Positions 16,061 to 24,726 of a DNA stretch of 64,000 bases are shown one piece after another. The stretch is from Sulfuritalea sp. (GTDB taxonomy: Bacteria > Pseudomonadota > Gammaproteobacteria > Burkholderiales > Rhodocyclaceae), in the NCBI GenBank assembly GCA_023229685.1, contig JALNYT010000001.1, forward strand, positions 310,001 to 374,000, written 5' to 3'. Positions within the stretch are counted from its first letter, which is position 1; every line of letters begins with the position of its first letter. The translations under genes and the position numbers were made by a program. Under the pieces are notes generated by a model, which had not been told where the DNA came from, searched no databases, and saw only the letters and a list, made by a program, of their open reading frames with translations.

Positions 16061-16617
16061 GGCTTGACCCCATCTGGCGAGTGGCTGCCGTCATGCATCC
16101 AGCGCGCGTGCTGGGGGGCCTTGCGGGTTCTCGCCCATTCTTCGAGCATGTCCCACTTGACGTCGTCGAGCCGCTTCATCATTTCCGGCGTGCCGGTATT
16201 GAATGCCAGTTCCAGGCGATGCCCGTTCGGATCGAAGAAATAGATGGACTTGAAAATGGTGTGATCGGTCGGACCGATGACTTCGATACCGTCGGCTTCG
16301 AGTCGCGCCTTGGCTGCCAGCATTTCCTCCATGCTGCCGACTTCCAGCGCCAGATGCTGGGTCCAGATCGGCGTGTTGCGGTCGCGATCCATCGGCGGCT
16401 GCGTCGGCAGTTCGAAGAAGGCCAGGATGTTGCCGGCCCCGGCATCGATGAAGACGTGCATGTACGGATCGGGAGCCTTGGTCGAGGGCACTTCGTCCTC
16501 GGCAATCGCCAGAATGAATCCCATGTCGAGGTACTTGCCGTACCACTCGACGGTTTCCTTGGCGTCCTTGCAGCGGTACGCGACGTGGTGAACTTTCCGG
16601 ACCAGACTGGCAGCCAT
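16057..16617 (-). CDS. VOC-superfamily protein (extradiol dioxygenase/glyoxalase fold)
   Basis: A 186-residue vicinal-oxygen-chelate protein. Possible metal ligands are H10 or H11 (KVHHVAY), the histidine in IWTQHLALEV (about 89) and the glutamate in NGHRLELAF (about 136), the H-H-E pattern of type I extradiol dioxygenases and glyoxalases. In this operon a one-domain ring-cleavage or isomerising role is plausible. It lies 2 bp after the DUF2783 gene and overlaps the FAH gene. Confidence 0.78.
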   Translation of the reverse strand: MAASLVRKVHHVAYRCKDAKETVEWYGKYLDMGFILAIAEDEVPSTKAPDPYMHVFIDAGAGNILAFFELPTQPPMDRDRNTPIWTQHLALEVGSMEEMLAAKARLEADGIEVIGPTDHTIFKSIYFFDPNGHRLELAFNTGTPEMMKRLDDVKWDMLEEWARTRKAPQHARWMHDGSHSPDGVKP

Positions 16618-16619
16618 GT

Positions 16620-16844
16620 TCAGACTCCTTCGCGGGCGACGTCGAGGGCTTCGCGCAGCGTACCGAGGTCGCCGATGTGGTTGGCGAGCACCAGGATCAG
16701 GCGCGCGTTGAGCAGCTCGGATTGCTCGTCGGACAAGTCGCGATGCGCGCCGATGAGCATTTCGTAGAAGTCGTCGCCGGGTGCATAGGCGTTGAAGTAG
16801 CGTTTACCGGCTTCGGCGAAATTCGGGTTCAGATTGAGTGCCAT
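16620..16844 (-). CDS. DUF2783 family small protein
   Basis: A 74-residue acidic protein. The segments DDFYEMLIGAHRDLSDEQS and LLNARLILVLANHIGDL match what I know of DUF2783, a family usually encoded next to MhpA-like FAD monooxygenases in beta- and alphaproteobacteria. Function is unknown; an accessory subunit of the monooxygenase is plausible from constant linkage. The ATG at 16844 (MALNLN) is preferred over an upstream in-frame start because it leaves room for the ribosome site after the FAD gene stop at 16859. Confidence 0.78.
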   Translation of the reverse strand: MALNLNPNFAEAGKRYFNAYAPGDDFYEMLIGAHRDLSDEQSELLNARLILVLANHIGDLGTLREALDVAREGV

Positions 16845-16858
16845 GCTTGGGGTTCCTT

Positions 16859-18535
16859 TCAGGCGTTGCACGTGGCGCGAGCTACCGCCGCCTTGACCTT
16901 CGCCGCATCGAGCGTGCGCCAGCGCGCGGCGACATGCTGGTCGGGACGTAGCAGATAGACCGTACCCTGCTGCGCGTCATAACGCTGCGCGGCAATGCCC
17001 CGGGCATCTACCAGAGTCGGAATGCCGCCAGGGGCCGCACCCGGCTTGGGCGAAACCACCAGCGGCTGCACCGCAACACCGGCGCAGGACAGATCGGACA
17101 AGGTCGCGACGGTCGCCGCATCCAGTGACTTCGGATCATCGGCGAAATAAAGCGCGAAGAAGCGGTTGCCGACTTTGTTCAGCAGCCAGCCTTGTTCACC
17201 ATTGTCGAGCACCGGCGCGTCGTCCATCGGCGCACCCGGCACCATGCGACCGGCAAAGACATCAGGCGCGCAATCGGGCGTGTTGAGGCTCGACGTGGTG
17301 AGAAAGGCCGGCACCGAAAGACGCCCGGAATTCACCAGGGCGCGGCCGAAGGCATGGTCCTTGGCCAGGCCCAGCACGGCATTGCGGAAGGTCCTGCTGA
17401 CCTTGCTCTTGGGCGTGATGAAATCGGTCGAGCGCGTCGAATTCACCAGGTTCTCGTCGGCGGCGAAGATGCGCTCTTCGGAATAGCTGTCGAGCAGCGC
17501 CATGGGCGCCTTGCCGTCGATCACCAGCTTCAACTTCCAGCCAAGATTGTCGACGTCCTGCAGGCCCGAATTCGCCCCGCGCGCACCGAACGGCGAGACC
17601 TGATGCGCGGCATCGCCGACGAACAGCACGCGGCCATGGTTGAAGCGGCCCATGCGGCGGCACTGGAAGGTGTAGACGCTGACCCATTCCAGTTCGAACT
17701 CTCTCTGGTCACCAAGCATGGCCTTGATCCGCGGCAGCACGTTCTCCGGCTTCTTCGCCTCTTCCGGGTCGGCGTCCCAGCCCAGTTGGAAGTCGATGCG
17801 ATAGACGCTGTCGGTCTGCCTGTGCAGCAGCACCGACTGGCCCGGATGAAACGGCGGATCGAACCAGAACCAGCGCTCGGACGGAAAGTCGGCCTTCATC
17901 ACGACGTCGGCAATGAGGAAGCGATCCATGAAGACCTTGCCGTCGATTTCAAGGTCCAGCATGCGGCGAATCGGGCTGCGCGCGCCATCGGCGGCAATCA
18001 GCCAGTCGGTTTCGACGGTATAGAAACCATCCTCGGTCTCCACCTTGAGTGTTACGGTCATGCCGGTCTGCGCCACCGAGACGACCTTGTTCTTCCAGCG
18101 CAGTTCGATCTTCGGCCGCGAGGCGGCACGCGCCGCGAGGTACTCCTCGAGGTAGTACTGCTGCAGATTCACCATGCCCGGCCGGTGATGGTCCGGTTCC
18201 GGCACCAGGTTGAAGTTGTACACCTCCTGCTCGCGGAAGAAGGTGCGCCCGACATTCCACGAAACGCCCTTGCTGCACACCGCATCGCCGACACCGTAGC
18301 GATCCAGAATTTCCAGCGCCCGCTTGGCGTAGCAAACGCCGCGCGAACCGATCGAAACCGTGTCGTCTTCATCCAGCACCAGCACCGGAACGTCATGCAG
18401 TTGCAGATCGAGCGCGGCGCCGAGGCCCACCGGGCCGGCGCCGACCACCACGACCGGTACTTTCAGCGTCTGCCCGCTGGCGATTTCCGGCGGCGTCCGG
18501 TACTCAAATTTTGGATAGCTGTAGGTCTTCAGCAT
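16859..18535 (-). CDS. MhpA-like FAD-dependent aromatic hydroxylase
   Basis: A 558-residue class A flavin monooxygenase. The Rossmann motif VVVGAGPVGLGAALDL starts near residue 29, a DG-type motif (LIAADGARSPIRRML) occurs near 182, and the FAD-ribityl motif GDAAHQVSPFGARGANSG near 312. A C-terminal thioredoxin-like region extends past residue 400, as in MhpA and phenol hydroxylases. It should hydroxylate a phenolic substrate with NAD(P)H and O2. Second gene of the operon, 33 bp after the MBL gene. The substrate is not deducible here. Confidence 0.87.
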   Translation of the reverse strand: MLKTYSYPKFEYRTPPEIASGQTLKVPVVVVGAGPVGLGAALDLQLHDVPVLVLDEDDTVSIGSRGVCYAKRALEILDRYGVGDAVCSKGVSWNVGRTFFREQEVYNFNLVPEPDHHRPGMVNLQQYYLEEYLAARAASRPKIELRWKNKVVSVAQTGMTVTLKVETEDGFYTVETDWLIAADGARSPIRRMLDLEIDGKVFMDRFLIADVVMKADFPSERWFWFDPPFHPGQSVLLHRQTDSVYRIDFQLGWDADPEEAKKPENVLPRIKAMLGDQREFELEWVSVYTFQCRRMGRFNHGRVLFVGDAAHQVSPFGARGANSGLQDVDNLGWKLKLVIDGKAPMALLDSYSEERIFAADENLVNSTRSTDFITPKSKVSRTFRNAVLGLAKDHAFGRALVNSGRLSVPAFLTTSSLNTPDCAPDVFAGRMVPGAPMDDAPVLDNGEQGWLLNKVGNRFFALYFADDPKSLDAATVATLSDLSCAGVAVQPLVVSPKPGAAPGGIPTLVDARGIAAQRYDAQQGTVYLLRPDQHVAARWRTLDAAKVKAAVARATCNA

Positions 18536-18568
18536 TGACCCGTCTCCGCTGTTGAACCTGCGGCAGCG

Positions 18569-19534
18569 TCACACGGCCTGCAACGCGTGCCACATTTCCT
18601 GGTCGCGTTGCGCGGTCCAGATCCGCGGATCACGGATGCCGGAAGCCTCGTCATGCGCCCGTGTCACATCGAAAGGCAGGCAATGCTCGTAGATGAACAC
18701 GCTGGCGAATTTCGGATCCATGTTCTTGCGCGTGTGCGCCATGCAGGCGGCCAGATTCATGCCTTGGGCCACGGCTTCCTGCGCGCTGCGATACAGCGTC
18801 GACACGAAGTCCCGCGTGTAGGCCAGGCCTTGCTGGACCTGCTCGGGATTCATCAGGGCCGGACCGCGGCCGGGAATCATCTTCTCGGGCTTCAGGGCGG
18901 CCAGCGCATCCAGCGTTGCCGGCCAGTCCGCCAGATAGGCGTCGCCCGTATAGCAGGCGGTATCCGCCTCGACCAGATCGCCGGAGAACAGGATCTTCTG
19001 CTGCGGCAGCCAGACCACCGTATCGCCCTTGGTGTGGCCGCGACCGAGATGCATGATCCTGACTTCGAGATCGCCCATCCACAAGGTCAGCTCCTTGTCG
19101 AACACGACCGTCGGCCAGGTCAGGCCGGGTACGCTTTCGACGGCGTTGAACAGCCGCGGGAAACGGCCGATCTCGGAGTCCATGTCCTGCTGGCCGCGCT
19201 CGACAATCAGTTCGCGCGTCTGCTTCGAGGCGATGATGTCCTGCAGACCTTCCTTCTTGTAGCCCGAGGCGCCCAGCACGCGCACCGCATGGTAATGGGT
19301 CAGCGTGACGTACTTGATCGGCTTGTCGGTGATCTGACGCACATGGCGGATCACGTCCTGCGCCATGATCGGCGTCGCGGTGGCATCGATGATCATCACG
19401 GCGTCCTTGCCGATGATCACGCCGGTGTTCGGATCGCCCTCGGCGGTATAGGCGTAGGCGTTGTCTGACAGCTTGTCGAAGCTGACCTTTTTTTCTTCGA
19501 GGTCGGCGTGGGAAGCAAACTTTTTCTCACTCAT
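18569..19534 (-). CDS. Metallo-beta-lactamase-fold protein with degenerate second metal site
   Basis: A 321-residue MBL-fold protein. The first motif is H80-Y-H82-A-V84-R85 instead of HxHxDH, H167 (GRGHTKGD) and D186 (FSGDLVEAD) are present, and the last histidine position is R223 (PGRGP). Zinc site 1 (H80, H82, H167) can form, but site 2 ligands are missing. It is the first gene of the aromatic operon and has a palindromic operator candidate upstream. Its role is unknown; hydrolysis of a thioester or lactone intermediate, or a mononuclear-zinc activity, are possibilities. Confidence 0.82.
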   Translation of the reverse strand: MSEKKFASHADLEEKKVSFDKLSDNAYAYTAEGDPNTGVIIGKDAVMIIDATATPIMAQDVIRHVRQITDKPIKYVTLTHYHAVRVLGASGYKKEGLQDIIASKQTRELIVERGQQDMDSEIGRFPRLFNAVESVPGLTWPTVVFDKELTLWMGDLEVRIMHLGRGHTKGDTVVWLPQQKILFSGDLVEADTACYTGDAYLADWPATLDALAALKPEKMIPGRGPALMNPEQVQQGLAYTRDFVSTLYRSAQEAVAQGMNLAACMAHTRKNMDPKFASVFIYEHCLPFDVTRAHDEASGIRDPRIWTAQRDQEMWHALQAV

Positions 19535-19561
19535 GGGGGCTCCTTGGCGGCGATCGATAAT

Positions 19562-19575
19562 TTACGATGTCGTAA
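19562..19575. promoter_or_regulatory. Palindromic operator candidate upstream of the MBL operon
   Basis: TTACGA-TG-TCGTAA is a perfect 6-2-6 palindrome 28 bp before the start codon of the MBL gene. A further half site TCGTAA lies at 19590-19595, 20 bp on. The surrounding DNA is AT-rich compared with the genes. This looks like a binding site for a MarR/TetR/IclR-type regulator, which is not encoded nearby. Confidence 0.5.
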
Positions 19576-19649
19576 TTCGATTGCTCTTATCGTAATACAG
19601 AACAGCTTTAACTGTCAAATATAGCTGACCGCCTCACCCGCTGCAATGC

Positions 19650-20807
19650 TCACGGATCAATTGGCGAGGGCGCAGGAACCTGGCTCGGATTACGCAGAAC
19701 TGCCGCTGCCTGCCGATAGGCTTGCAGCGCCTCTTTGCGACGGCCTGCCGTTTCCGCCTCGCGGGCGCGACGCAGCCAGTCGTCAACCATATCGGGAGGC
19801 GCTACGGAGGCGCCGCTCGCCTTGCTATGCACTTCGTTCGGGGCGCCGTCAGCGCCGACCGTCGGGGAATTGCTTGCGGCCGCCGGAGTGGCGTAATGCA
19901 GCGCCGCCGTCTGCGCGCCGGGTTTGGCCCGGCGTGCGCTGATCACCATTCCAGTCGCGGCGCGGGCCGGCGCCGCGGTCTTGCTGGCAACTGCATCGGC
20001 CTGACGAATCGCCGCCAGCGCAGCGCGATAGAGTTTCAGCGCCGCGTCACGCTGCCCGGCGGCCTCCATCTTGCGCGCCTGGGCCAGCATTAGGTCGGCG
20101 CGGTCAGGCACCGCTTGCGAGCGCACCGCCGTGCCCCACGAGGCCGCCGGCTGCACAGCCGCGGCGGAAAAACTCTCGGGGCCGGCAATTTCGCGGGCAA
20201 TTTTCAGGTTGTTGTAGCGCATCGCCCAGCGTAGCGCGTCATCGCCCCGCTCATTGACGATATCGCGCCGGGCGCCGGCCGCCAGCAAGGTCTTCGCAAT
20301 CGCTTCCTTCCCCTCCCTTGCGGCCATCATCAGTGGCGTCGAGCCGTTGGTGGACAGCGCATTGATGTCGGCTCCGCGCTCGAGCAGGTAGCCCACCACC
20401 TCGGCGTGGCCGGCGAAGGCCGCGTAGTGCAGAGCGGCCCACTCCTGACCTTCGCGATTCAAGCGCGCACCGTGTTCCACCAGCCAGCGCACCGCCTCCA
20501 GACGGCCCTTCCACGCCGCGTGCAGCAGTGCCTGCTCACCCCGCGAATTTGCCTTGTTGATATCGGCGCCGTGTGCGACAAACAGTTCCATCATCGGAAT
20601 GTTGCCTTCCCAGGCGCCGATCATCAAACCGGTGCCGATCACTTTGCCCTCGAAATCCGGCGGCAGGCCGGCGTCCAGCCACTCGCGCGCCAGCGACAAA
20701 TCGCCGCGCTCGATGGCGATGGAAAAGCTCACCGCATCGGGCAAACTCGCTGCCCGCACCGGCGTGACGGTCATCAGCAAGACCAGCAGAATGGAAAGAA
20801 TCTTCAT
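19650..20807 (-). CDS. Secreted/periplasmic ankyrin-repeat protein
   Basis: A 385-residue protein with a signal peptide (MKILSILLVLLMTVTPVRAA). Residues about 25-215 hold six ankyrin-like repeats, for example GEQALLHAAWKGRLEAVRWL and NGSTPLMMAAREGKEAIAKT. The C-terminal 170 residues are Ala-rich with two similar motifs, ARKMEAAGQRDAALKLYRAA and AREAETAGRRKEALQAYRQA, each followed by A-[AV]-[LI]-R, so a duplicated TPR-like helical hairpin. It probably binds proteins in the periplasm. The start codon lies 13 bp from a 45-bp tandem-repeat array. No good Shine-Dalgarno sequence is visible. Confidence 0.82.
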   Translation of the reverse strand: MKILSILLVLLMTVTPVRAASLPDAVSFSIAIERGDLSLAREWLDAGLPPDFEGKVIGTGLMIGAWEGNIPMMELFVAHGADINKANSRGEQALLHAAWKGRLEAVRWLVEHGARLNREGQEWAALHYAAFAGHAEVVGYLLERGADINALSTNGSTPLMMAAREGKEAIAKTLLAAGARRDIVNERGDDALRWAMRYNNLKIAREIAGPESFSAAAVQPAASWGTAVRSQAVPDRADLMLAQARKMEAAGQRDAALKLYRAALAAIRQADAVASKTAAPARAATGMVISARRAKPGAQTAALHYATPAAASNSPTVGADGAPNEVHSKASGASVAPPDMVDDWLRRAREAETAGRRKEALQAYRQAAAVLRNPSQVPAPSPIDP

Positions 20808-21147
20808 GACGAGCAGTATATGTCTGCCGCCCTCTGGAAGGCAGACGGTATCCCCTGGTGGGATATGTCTGCCGCCCTCTGGAAGGCAGACGGTATCCCC
20901 TGGTGGGATATGTCTGCCGCCCTCTGGAAGGCAGACGGTATCCCTTGGTGGGATATGTCTGCCGCCCTCTGGAAGGTAGACGGTATCCCCCGGTGGGATA
21001 TGTCTGCCGCTCTCGGGAAGGCAGACGGTATCCCCTGATGGGATAGGGAATCGGATTGACCGCCAAGCCTCTAAAACGAAGTTTCAGTGAAGGCTAACCT
21101 CGGAATTATCGACGTTAAGCGCAGCGGCCGGAACTAAAATCGTTCCG
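20808..21147. other. Divergent intergenic region holding a tandem-repeat array
   Basis: About 340 bp between the ankyrin gene (leftward) and the TonB-like gene (rightward). Two thirds is the 45-bp repeat array at 20821-21045. The remaining 100 bp contains a TTGACC at 21056 but no convincing -10 partner. TATACT on the minus strand (20815-20820) lies only 8 bp before the ankyrin start. Confidence 0.6.
20821..21045. repeat. Five tandem copies of a 45-bp double-hairpin repeat
   Basis: Units begin at 20821, 20866, 20911, 20956 and 21001. Each unit contains two inverted repeats: GTCTGCC (unit positions 2-8) with GGCAGAC (20-26), and TATCCC (29-34) with GGGATA (40-45). Units 1 and 2 are identical. 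Unit 3 has one change (C35T), unit 4 two (C22T, T36C), unit 5 three (C11T, T15G, G38A). All changes fall in loops except C22T, which keeps a G-U pair in plus-strand RNA. Because 45 is a multiple of three, open frames run through the array on both strands, but they overlap the ankyrin gene and look incidental. Confidence 0.95.
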
Positions 21148-21636
21148 ATGCCGCTTTACATTGCCCTACTGCTGAGCCTCGCCCTCCATGCCGCCCTGAT
21201 CGTTGGCCCCGCCTGGCTGGTGGCGGCGCAGCGCCCGCTGCCCACGGCAGGCATCGAAGCGCGGCTCATGCCGCGGGTCAAGCCGGTGGCAATGGCCGAG
21301 GCGCTCAGCACCGAAGCAAGCAGCACCGACGACGCCACTCCCCTGCCCCTCGTCGCGCCGCCCCGCAAACTGGCGGGCAGCGCGCTGCGCCGCGCGCAAA
21401 GCGCGCTGTCGGAGCACTTGTTCTACCCGCCGGAAGCCGTGGCGCGCGGGCTTGAAGGCGACGTCATCCTGCTCTTGATCCTCGCCGACAACGGCCAGCT
21501 TGTTTCCGCCTCGATTGCCCGCAGTTCAGGTCATGCCTTGCTCGACCAGGCCGCACTCGACGCCGCACAGCGCATCGGCGCCCTGCCCGGCAACCCTCGC
21601 CAGACCCTGTTCCCGGTAAGTTTCCGCTTGCAGTGA
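21148..21636 (+). CDS. TonB C-terminal domain protein
   Basis: A 162-residue protein with one N-terminal transmembrane helix (YIALLLSLALHAALIVGPAW, residues 4-23), a short periplasmic linker and a C-terminal TonB-type domain (HLFYPPEAVARGLEGDVILL, then SGHALLDQAALDAAQRIG). TonB-family proteins transmit inner-membrane energy to outer-membrane receptors. No exbB/exbD or receptor is adjacent, and the linker is shorter than in a full TonB. It converges on nif3; the two stops abut. Confidence 0.78.
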   Translation: MPLYIALLLSLALHAALIVGPAWLVAAQRPLPTAGIEARLMPRVKPVAMAEALSTEASSTDDATPLPLVAPPRKLAGSALRRAQSALSEHLFYPPEAVARGLEGDVILLLILADNGQLVSASIARSSGHALLDQAALDAAQRIGALPGNPRQTLFPVSFRLQ

Positions 21637-22401
21637 TTACACCGGGTTATCGATATCGACAAACTCGCAGTCGATGCCGAATTGCTCCGTCAGATGCGCG
21701 CCCAGGGCCATCACTCCATAGCGCTCGGTGGCATGGTGGCCGGCGGCAATGAACGCCATTCCCGTTTCGCGCGCCAAATGCACGGTCTGCTCCGAAATCT
21801 CGCCGGAGATGAAGACATCGGCGCCGGCAGCGAGTGCGGCTTCGAAGTAGTCCTGCGCGCCGCCGCTGCACCAGGCAAGGCGCGCCACCTTGCGCGCCGG
21901 ATCGCCGATCAGCAGGGGCGCGCGACCCAGAACCCGCTCCAGCTGCTGCGCCAATGTTCCGGCAAGAGTCGGCGCTGACGGCACGCCGACCAAGCCGATG
22001 TCCTGGTCGCCAAAACGGCCGGTGACGATCCAGTCGAGGCGCAGCGCCAGTTGCGCGTTGTTGCCCAGGGTGGCGTGGGCATCCAGCGGCAGATGGTAGG
22101 CAAACAGGTTGATGTCGTGCGCCAGCAGGCGCGCCATGCGCTGTCGGCGAAATCCCGTGACGCGGCCATCTTCGGCCTTCCAGAACCAGCCGTGATGCAC
22201 CAGCAGGGCGTCGGCCCGGCGCGCGATGGCCGCCTCGATCAGCGCCTGGCTGGCAGTCACCCCGCAGACGATGCGCTGAATGGGCTCGCGGCCTTCCACT
22301 TGCAGGCCGTTTGGGCAATAATCACGAAACCGCGCGGCATCGAGCAAAGAGTCGAGATAGGCGCGAAGATCCTCACGTAGTACTGCATCACCCAGCATCA
22401 T
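21637..22401 (-). CDS. Nif3-like dinuclear metal-centre protein (DUF34)
   Basis: A 254-residue Nif3/YbgI family protein. Metal ligands are recognisable: the pair in LLVHHGWFW (about residues 67-75), D107 in YHLPLDAH and the C-terminal pair HHATERYG (about 222-229). Members are hexameric and are linked to GTP cyclohydrolase-like or unknown hydrolase functions. In related bacteria this gene often lies next to the HtrA-type protease, as here (divergent). Confidence 0.88.
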   Translation of the reverse strand: MMLGDAVLREDLRAYLDSLLDAARFRDYCPNGLQVEGREPIQRIVCGVTASQALIEAAIARRADALLVHHGWFWKAEDGRVTGFRRQRMARLLAHDINLFAYHLPLDAHATLGNNAQLALRLDWIVTGRFGDQDIGLVGVPSAPTLAGTLAQQLERVLGRAPLLIGDPARKVARLAWCSGGAQDYFEAALAAGADVFISGEISEQTVHLARETGMAFIAAGHHATERYGVMALGAHLTEQFGIDCEFVDIDNPV

Positions 22402-22464
22402 TTACGCCCCGCCCGCAAGGGATACCATCCCCGGCAAAGCCGGGGACATAAAGAAAACCAAATT

Positions 22465-23628
22465 ATGCGCCGCCTTTGGCTGATTTTTGCCCAGACCGTC
22501 ACGGTTTGCGTTGCTGTCCTGTTTGTCGTGAAGACGCTCAAGCCGGAGTGGCTGACCACCTTGCCCAGCACCAGCGGTACGGTCTCCGAAGTGGCGACGG
22601 TGTTTGAAGCGCCGGTCGGCAGCGAGATGCGTCGACCCGGTTCCTATGCCGATGCGGCAAAAACGGCGCTTCCGGCGGTGGTGCATATCTTCACCAGCCA
22701 GGAGGTGAAGGGGCCGCGCCAACCGTTCATCGACGATCCGATTTTCCGGCATTTCTTCGGCGACCGCTTCGGTGAACTGTCCCAGCGCCGCTCGGGCCTC
22801 GGCAGCGGTGTCGTGGTCTCGCCCGAAGGCTACATCCTGACCAACTTCCACGTGATCGACGGTGCCGATGAAATCGAGGTCGCGAACGACGACGGCCGCA
22901 AGTACAAGGCGCGCGTGGTCGGCTCTGACCCGGAATCCGATCTGGCCGTGCTGCGCATCCCCGCCGACCACAAGCTGCCGGTAATCGCCTTCGGCAGCAG
23001 CGAGACCTTGCGCGTCGGCGATGTGGTGCTGGCCATCGGCAATCCCTTCGGCGTCGGCCAGACCGTCACTTCCGGCATCGTCTCCGCATTGGGCCGCTCG
23101 CATCTGGGCATCAACACCTTCGAGAACTTCATTCAGACCGACGCGGCGATCAACCCGGGAAATTCGGGCGGCGCCCTGGTCGATTCCAACGGCCACCTGG
23201 TGGGCATCAACACCGCCATCTATTCGCAAAGCGGCGGCTCGATGGGCATCGGCTTTGCCATTCCCGTCTCGCTGGCGAAGAACGTCATGGAACAGATCGT
23301 CAAGCACGGTGGCGTGACGCGCGGCTGGGTCGGCATCGAGGTGCAGGAGATCACCCCTGAACTCGCCGAATCCTTCAAACTGGCGGGAACCCAGGGCGCG
23401 CTGATCGCCGGCGTAATGCGCGGCAGCCCGGCGGACAAGGCCGGCATCAAACCCGGCGACGTGCTGACCCGGGTGGCGAGCAAGCCCGTAAAAGATGCTC
23501 AGGTAATGCTGGAACTGATCGCCGCACTGGAACCGGGCAAGACAGCCCACTTCGACCTCAAGCGCGACGCCCGCGATGTGGGCGTGGAGGTCGTCATCGG
23601 CAAGCGCCCGACGCCGCCGAAGGAATAA
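22465..23628 (+). CDS. DegS/DegQ (HtrA-family) periplasmic serine protease
   Basis: A 387-residue protease with one N-terminal membrane anchor (LWLIFAQTVTVCVAVLFVVK), the catalytic triad in NFHVIDG (His), DPESDLAVLRI (Asp) and NPGNSGGALVD (Ser), and a single PDZ domain (about residues 290-380, GALIAGVMRGSPADKAGIKPGDVL). One PDZ and an uncleaved anchor resemble DegS/AlgW, which cleave anti-sigma factors, but the protein may equally act in quality control. In many betaproteobacteria this gene follows tatC; here tatC is 22 kb away. Confidence 0.88.
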   Translation: MRRLWLIFAQTVTVCVAVLFVVKTLKPEWLTTLPSTSGTVSEVATVFEAPVGSEMRRPGSYADAAKTALPAVVHIFTSQEVKGPRQPFIDDPIFRHFFGDRFGELSQRRSGLGSGVVVSPEGYILTNFHVIDGADEIEVANDDGRKYKARVVGSDPESDLAVLRIPADHKLPVIAFGSSETLRVGDVVLAIGNPFGVGQTVTSGIVSALGRSHLGINTFENFIQTDAAINPGNSGGALVDSNGHLVGINTAIYSQSGGSMGIGFAIPVSLAKNVMEQIVKHGGVTRGWVGIEVQEITPELAESFKLAGTQGALIAGVMRGSPADKAGIKPGDVLTRVASKPVKDAQVMLELIAALEPGKTAHFDLKRDARDVGVEVVIGKRPTPPKE

Positions 23629-23670
23629 TGCAGCGGTCGCTTCGCCGGGTGCCTGAGTTTGTAACCGACG

Positions 23671-24726
23671 CTACCTGAGCGATGCGTTGAGCGCCTCCAG
23701 CGCCATGCTGCCGGGACAAAGATAGGCGTCCCCCAGCTGATTCAGCGGCTTCTCCACCGTGTTCAGGTGGCGATGCAGATCCTCGCCGCTGCTATCGACG
23801 TAGAGCAGACCCGTGACAATTTCGCCGACAGCATGCCGTTCCTGCAAATGGTTCATGGCGCCGACGCGATCCGACGGATCGTAATCCGTGTCCAGCTTGC
23901 GCAGCAGCAATACCGAACCGTCATGCTGCACGATGCGACGCAGCGAACCGGGTGCATAGGAGGCCCTGATCTGGTCTCGCGGCAGGATGAAGTCGAGGCG
24001 ATTGACGGCGTCGTTGTGCTCGCGCACGTAGTCGTAACTCTTGGTCGAGCCCGCGTGGTTGTTGAAGGTCACGCAGGGGCTGAGGACGTCGATAAAGGCG
24101 GCCCCCTGATGCCGCAAGGCGCCCTTGATCAGCGGAATCAACTGTTCCTTGTCGCCCGAAAAACTGCGCGCGACATAGCTGGCGCCGAGTTCCAGCGCGA
24201 GCGCCACCAGGTCGATCGGGCTGTCGTTATTCACCACGCCGCGCTTGCTCTTCGAACCCTTGTCGGCGGTGGCCGAAAACTGGCCCTTGGTCAGGCCATA
24301 AACACCGTTGTTTTCCACGATGTAAGTCATGTTCACACCGCGCCGCATGGCGTGGGCAAACTGGCCGATGCCGATCGATGCCGAGTCGCCGTCGCCGGAA
24401 ACCCCCAGATACAGCAGGTCGCGATTGGCCAGCGCCGCGCCGGTGAGTACCGATGGCATGCGGCCGTGCGTGGTGTTGAAGCCATGCGAGTTGCCGAGAA
24501 AATAATCCGGCGTCTTCGAGGAGCAGCCGATGCCGGAGAGCTTGGCCACGCGATGCGGCTGGATGTCGAGATCGAAGCAGGCCTGGACCACTGCAGCGCT
24601 GATCGAATCGTGTCCGCAGCCTGCGCACAGCGTCGAAATGGCGCCTTCATAGTCGCGTTTGGTGTAGCCGAGGGCATTTTTCGGTGCTTCATCCCACAGC
24701 AGTTTGGGTTTGACGAGATAGGTCAT
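23671..24726 (-). CDS. 2-oxoacid:acceptor oxidoreductase beta subunit
   Basis: A 351-residue TPP-binding subunit. Cluster cysteines occur in CAGCGHDSISAA and SGIGCSSKTPDYF, and the TPP motif is GDGDSASIGIGQFAHA followed by NNGVYGLTKGQFSAT. It overlaps the alpha subunit gene by four bases. It differs clearly from KorB at 8962, so the organism carries two enzyme systems. The substrate is not deducible; a role in central or aromatic 2-oxoacid oxidation is likely. Last gene of a three-gene operon with its own FAD subunit. Confidence 0.85.
   Translation of the reverse strand: MTYLVKPKLLWDEAPKNALGYTKRDYEGAISTLCAGCGHDSISAAVVQACFDLDIQPHRVAKLSGIGCSSKTPDYFLGNSHGFNTTHGRMPSVLTGAALANRDLLYLGVSGDGDSASIGIGQFAHAMRRGVNMTYIVENNGVYGLTKGQFSATADKGSKSKRGVVNNDSPIDLVALALELGASYVARSFSGDKEQLIPLIKGALRHQGAAFIDVLSPCVTFNNHAGSTKSYDYVREHNDAVNRLDFILPRDQIRASYAPGSLRRIVQHDGSVLLLRKLDTDYDPSDRVGAMNHLQERHAVGEIVTGLLYVDSSGEDLHRHLNTVEKPLNQLGDAYLCPGSMALEALNASLR

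Noticed and set aside
20406..21038. Open frame encoding five 15-residue repeats (starting MSAALWKADG)
   Set aside because: The repeat is coding only because 45 is divisible by three; the frame is antisense to the ankyrin gene for most of its length and the opposite strand is equally open. DNA-level structure explains the array better.
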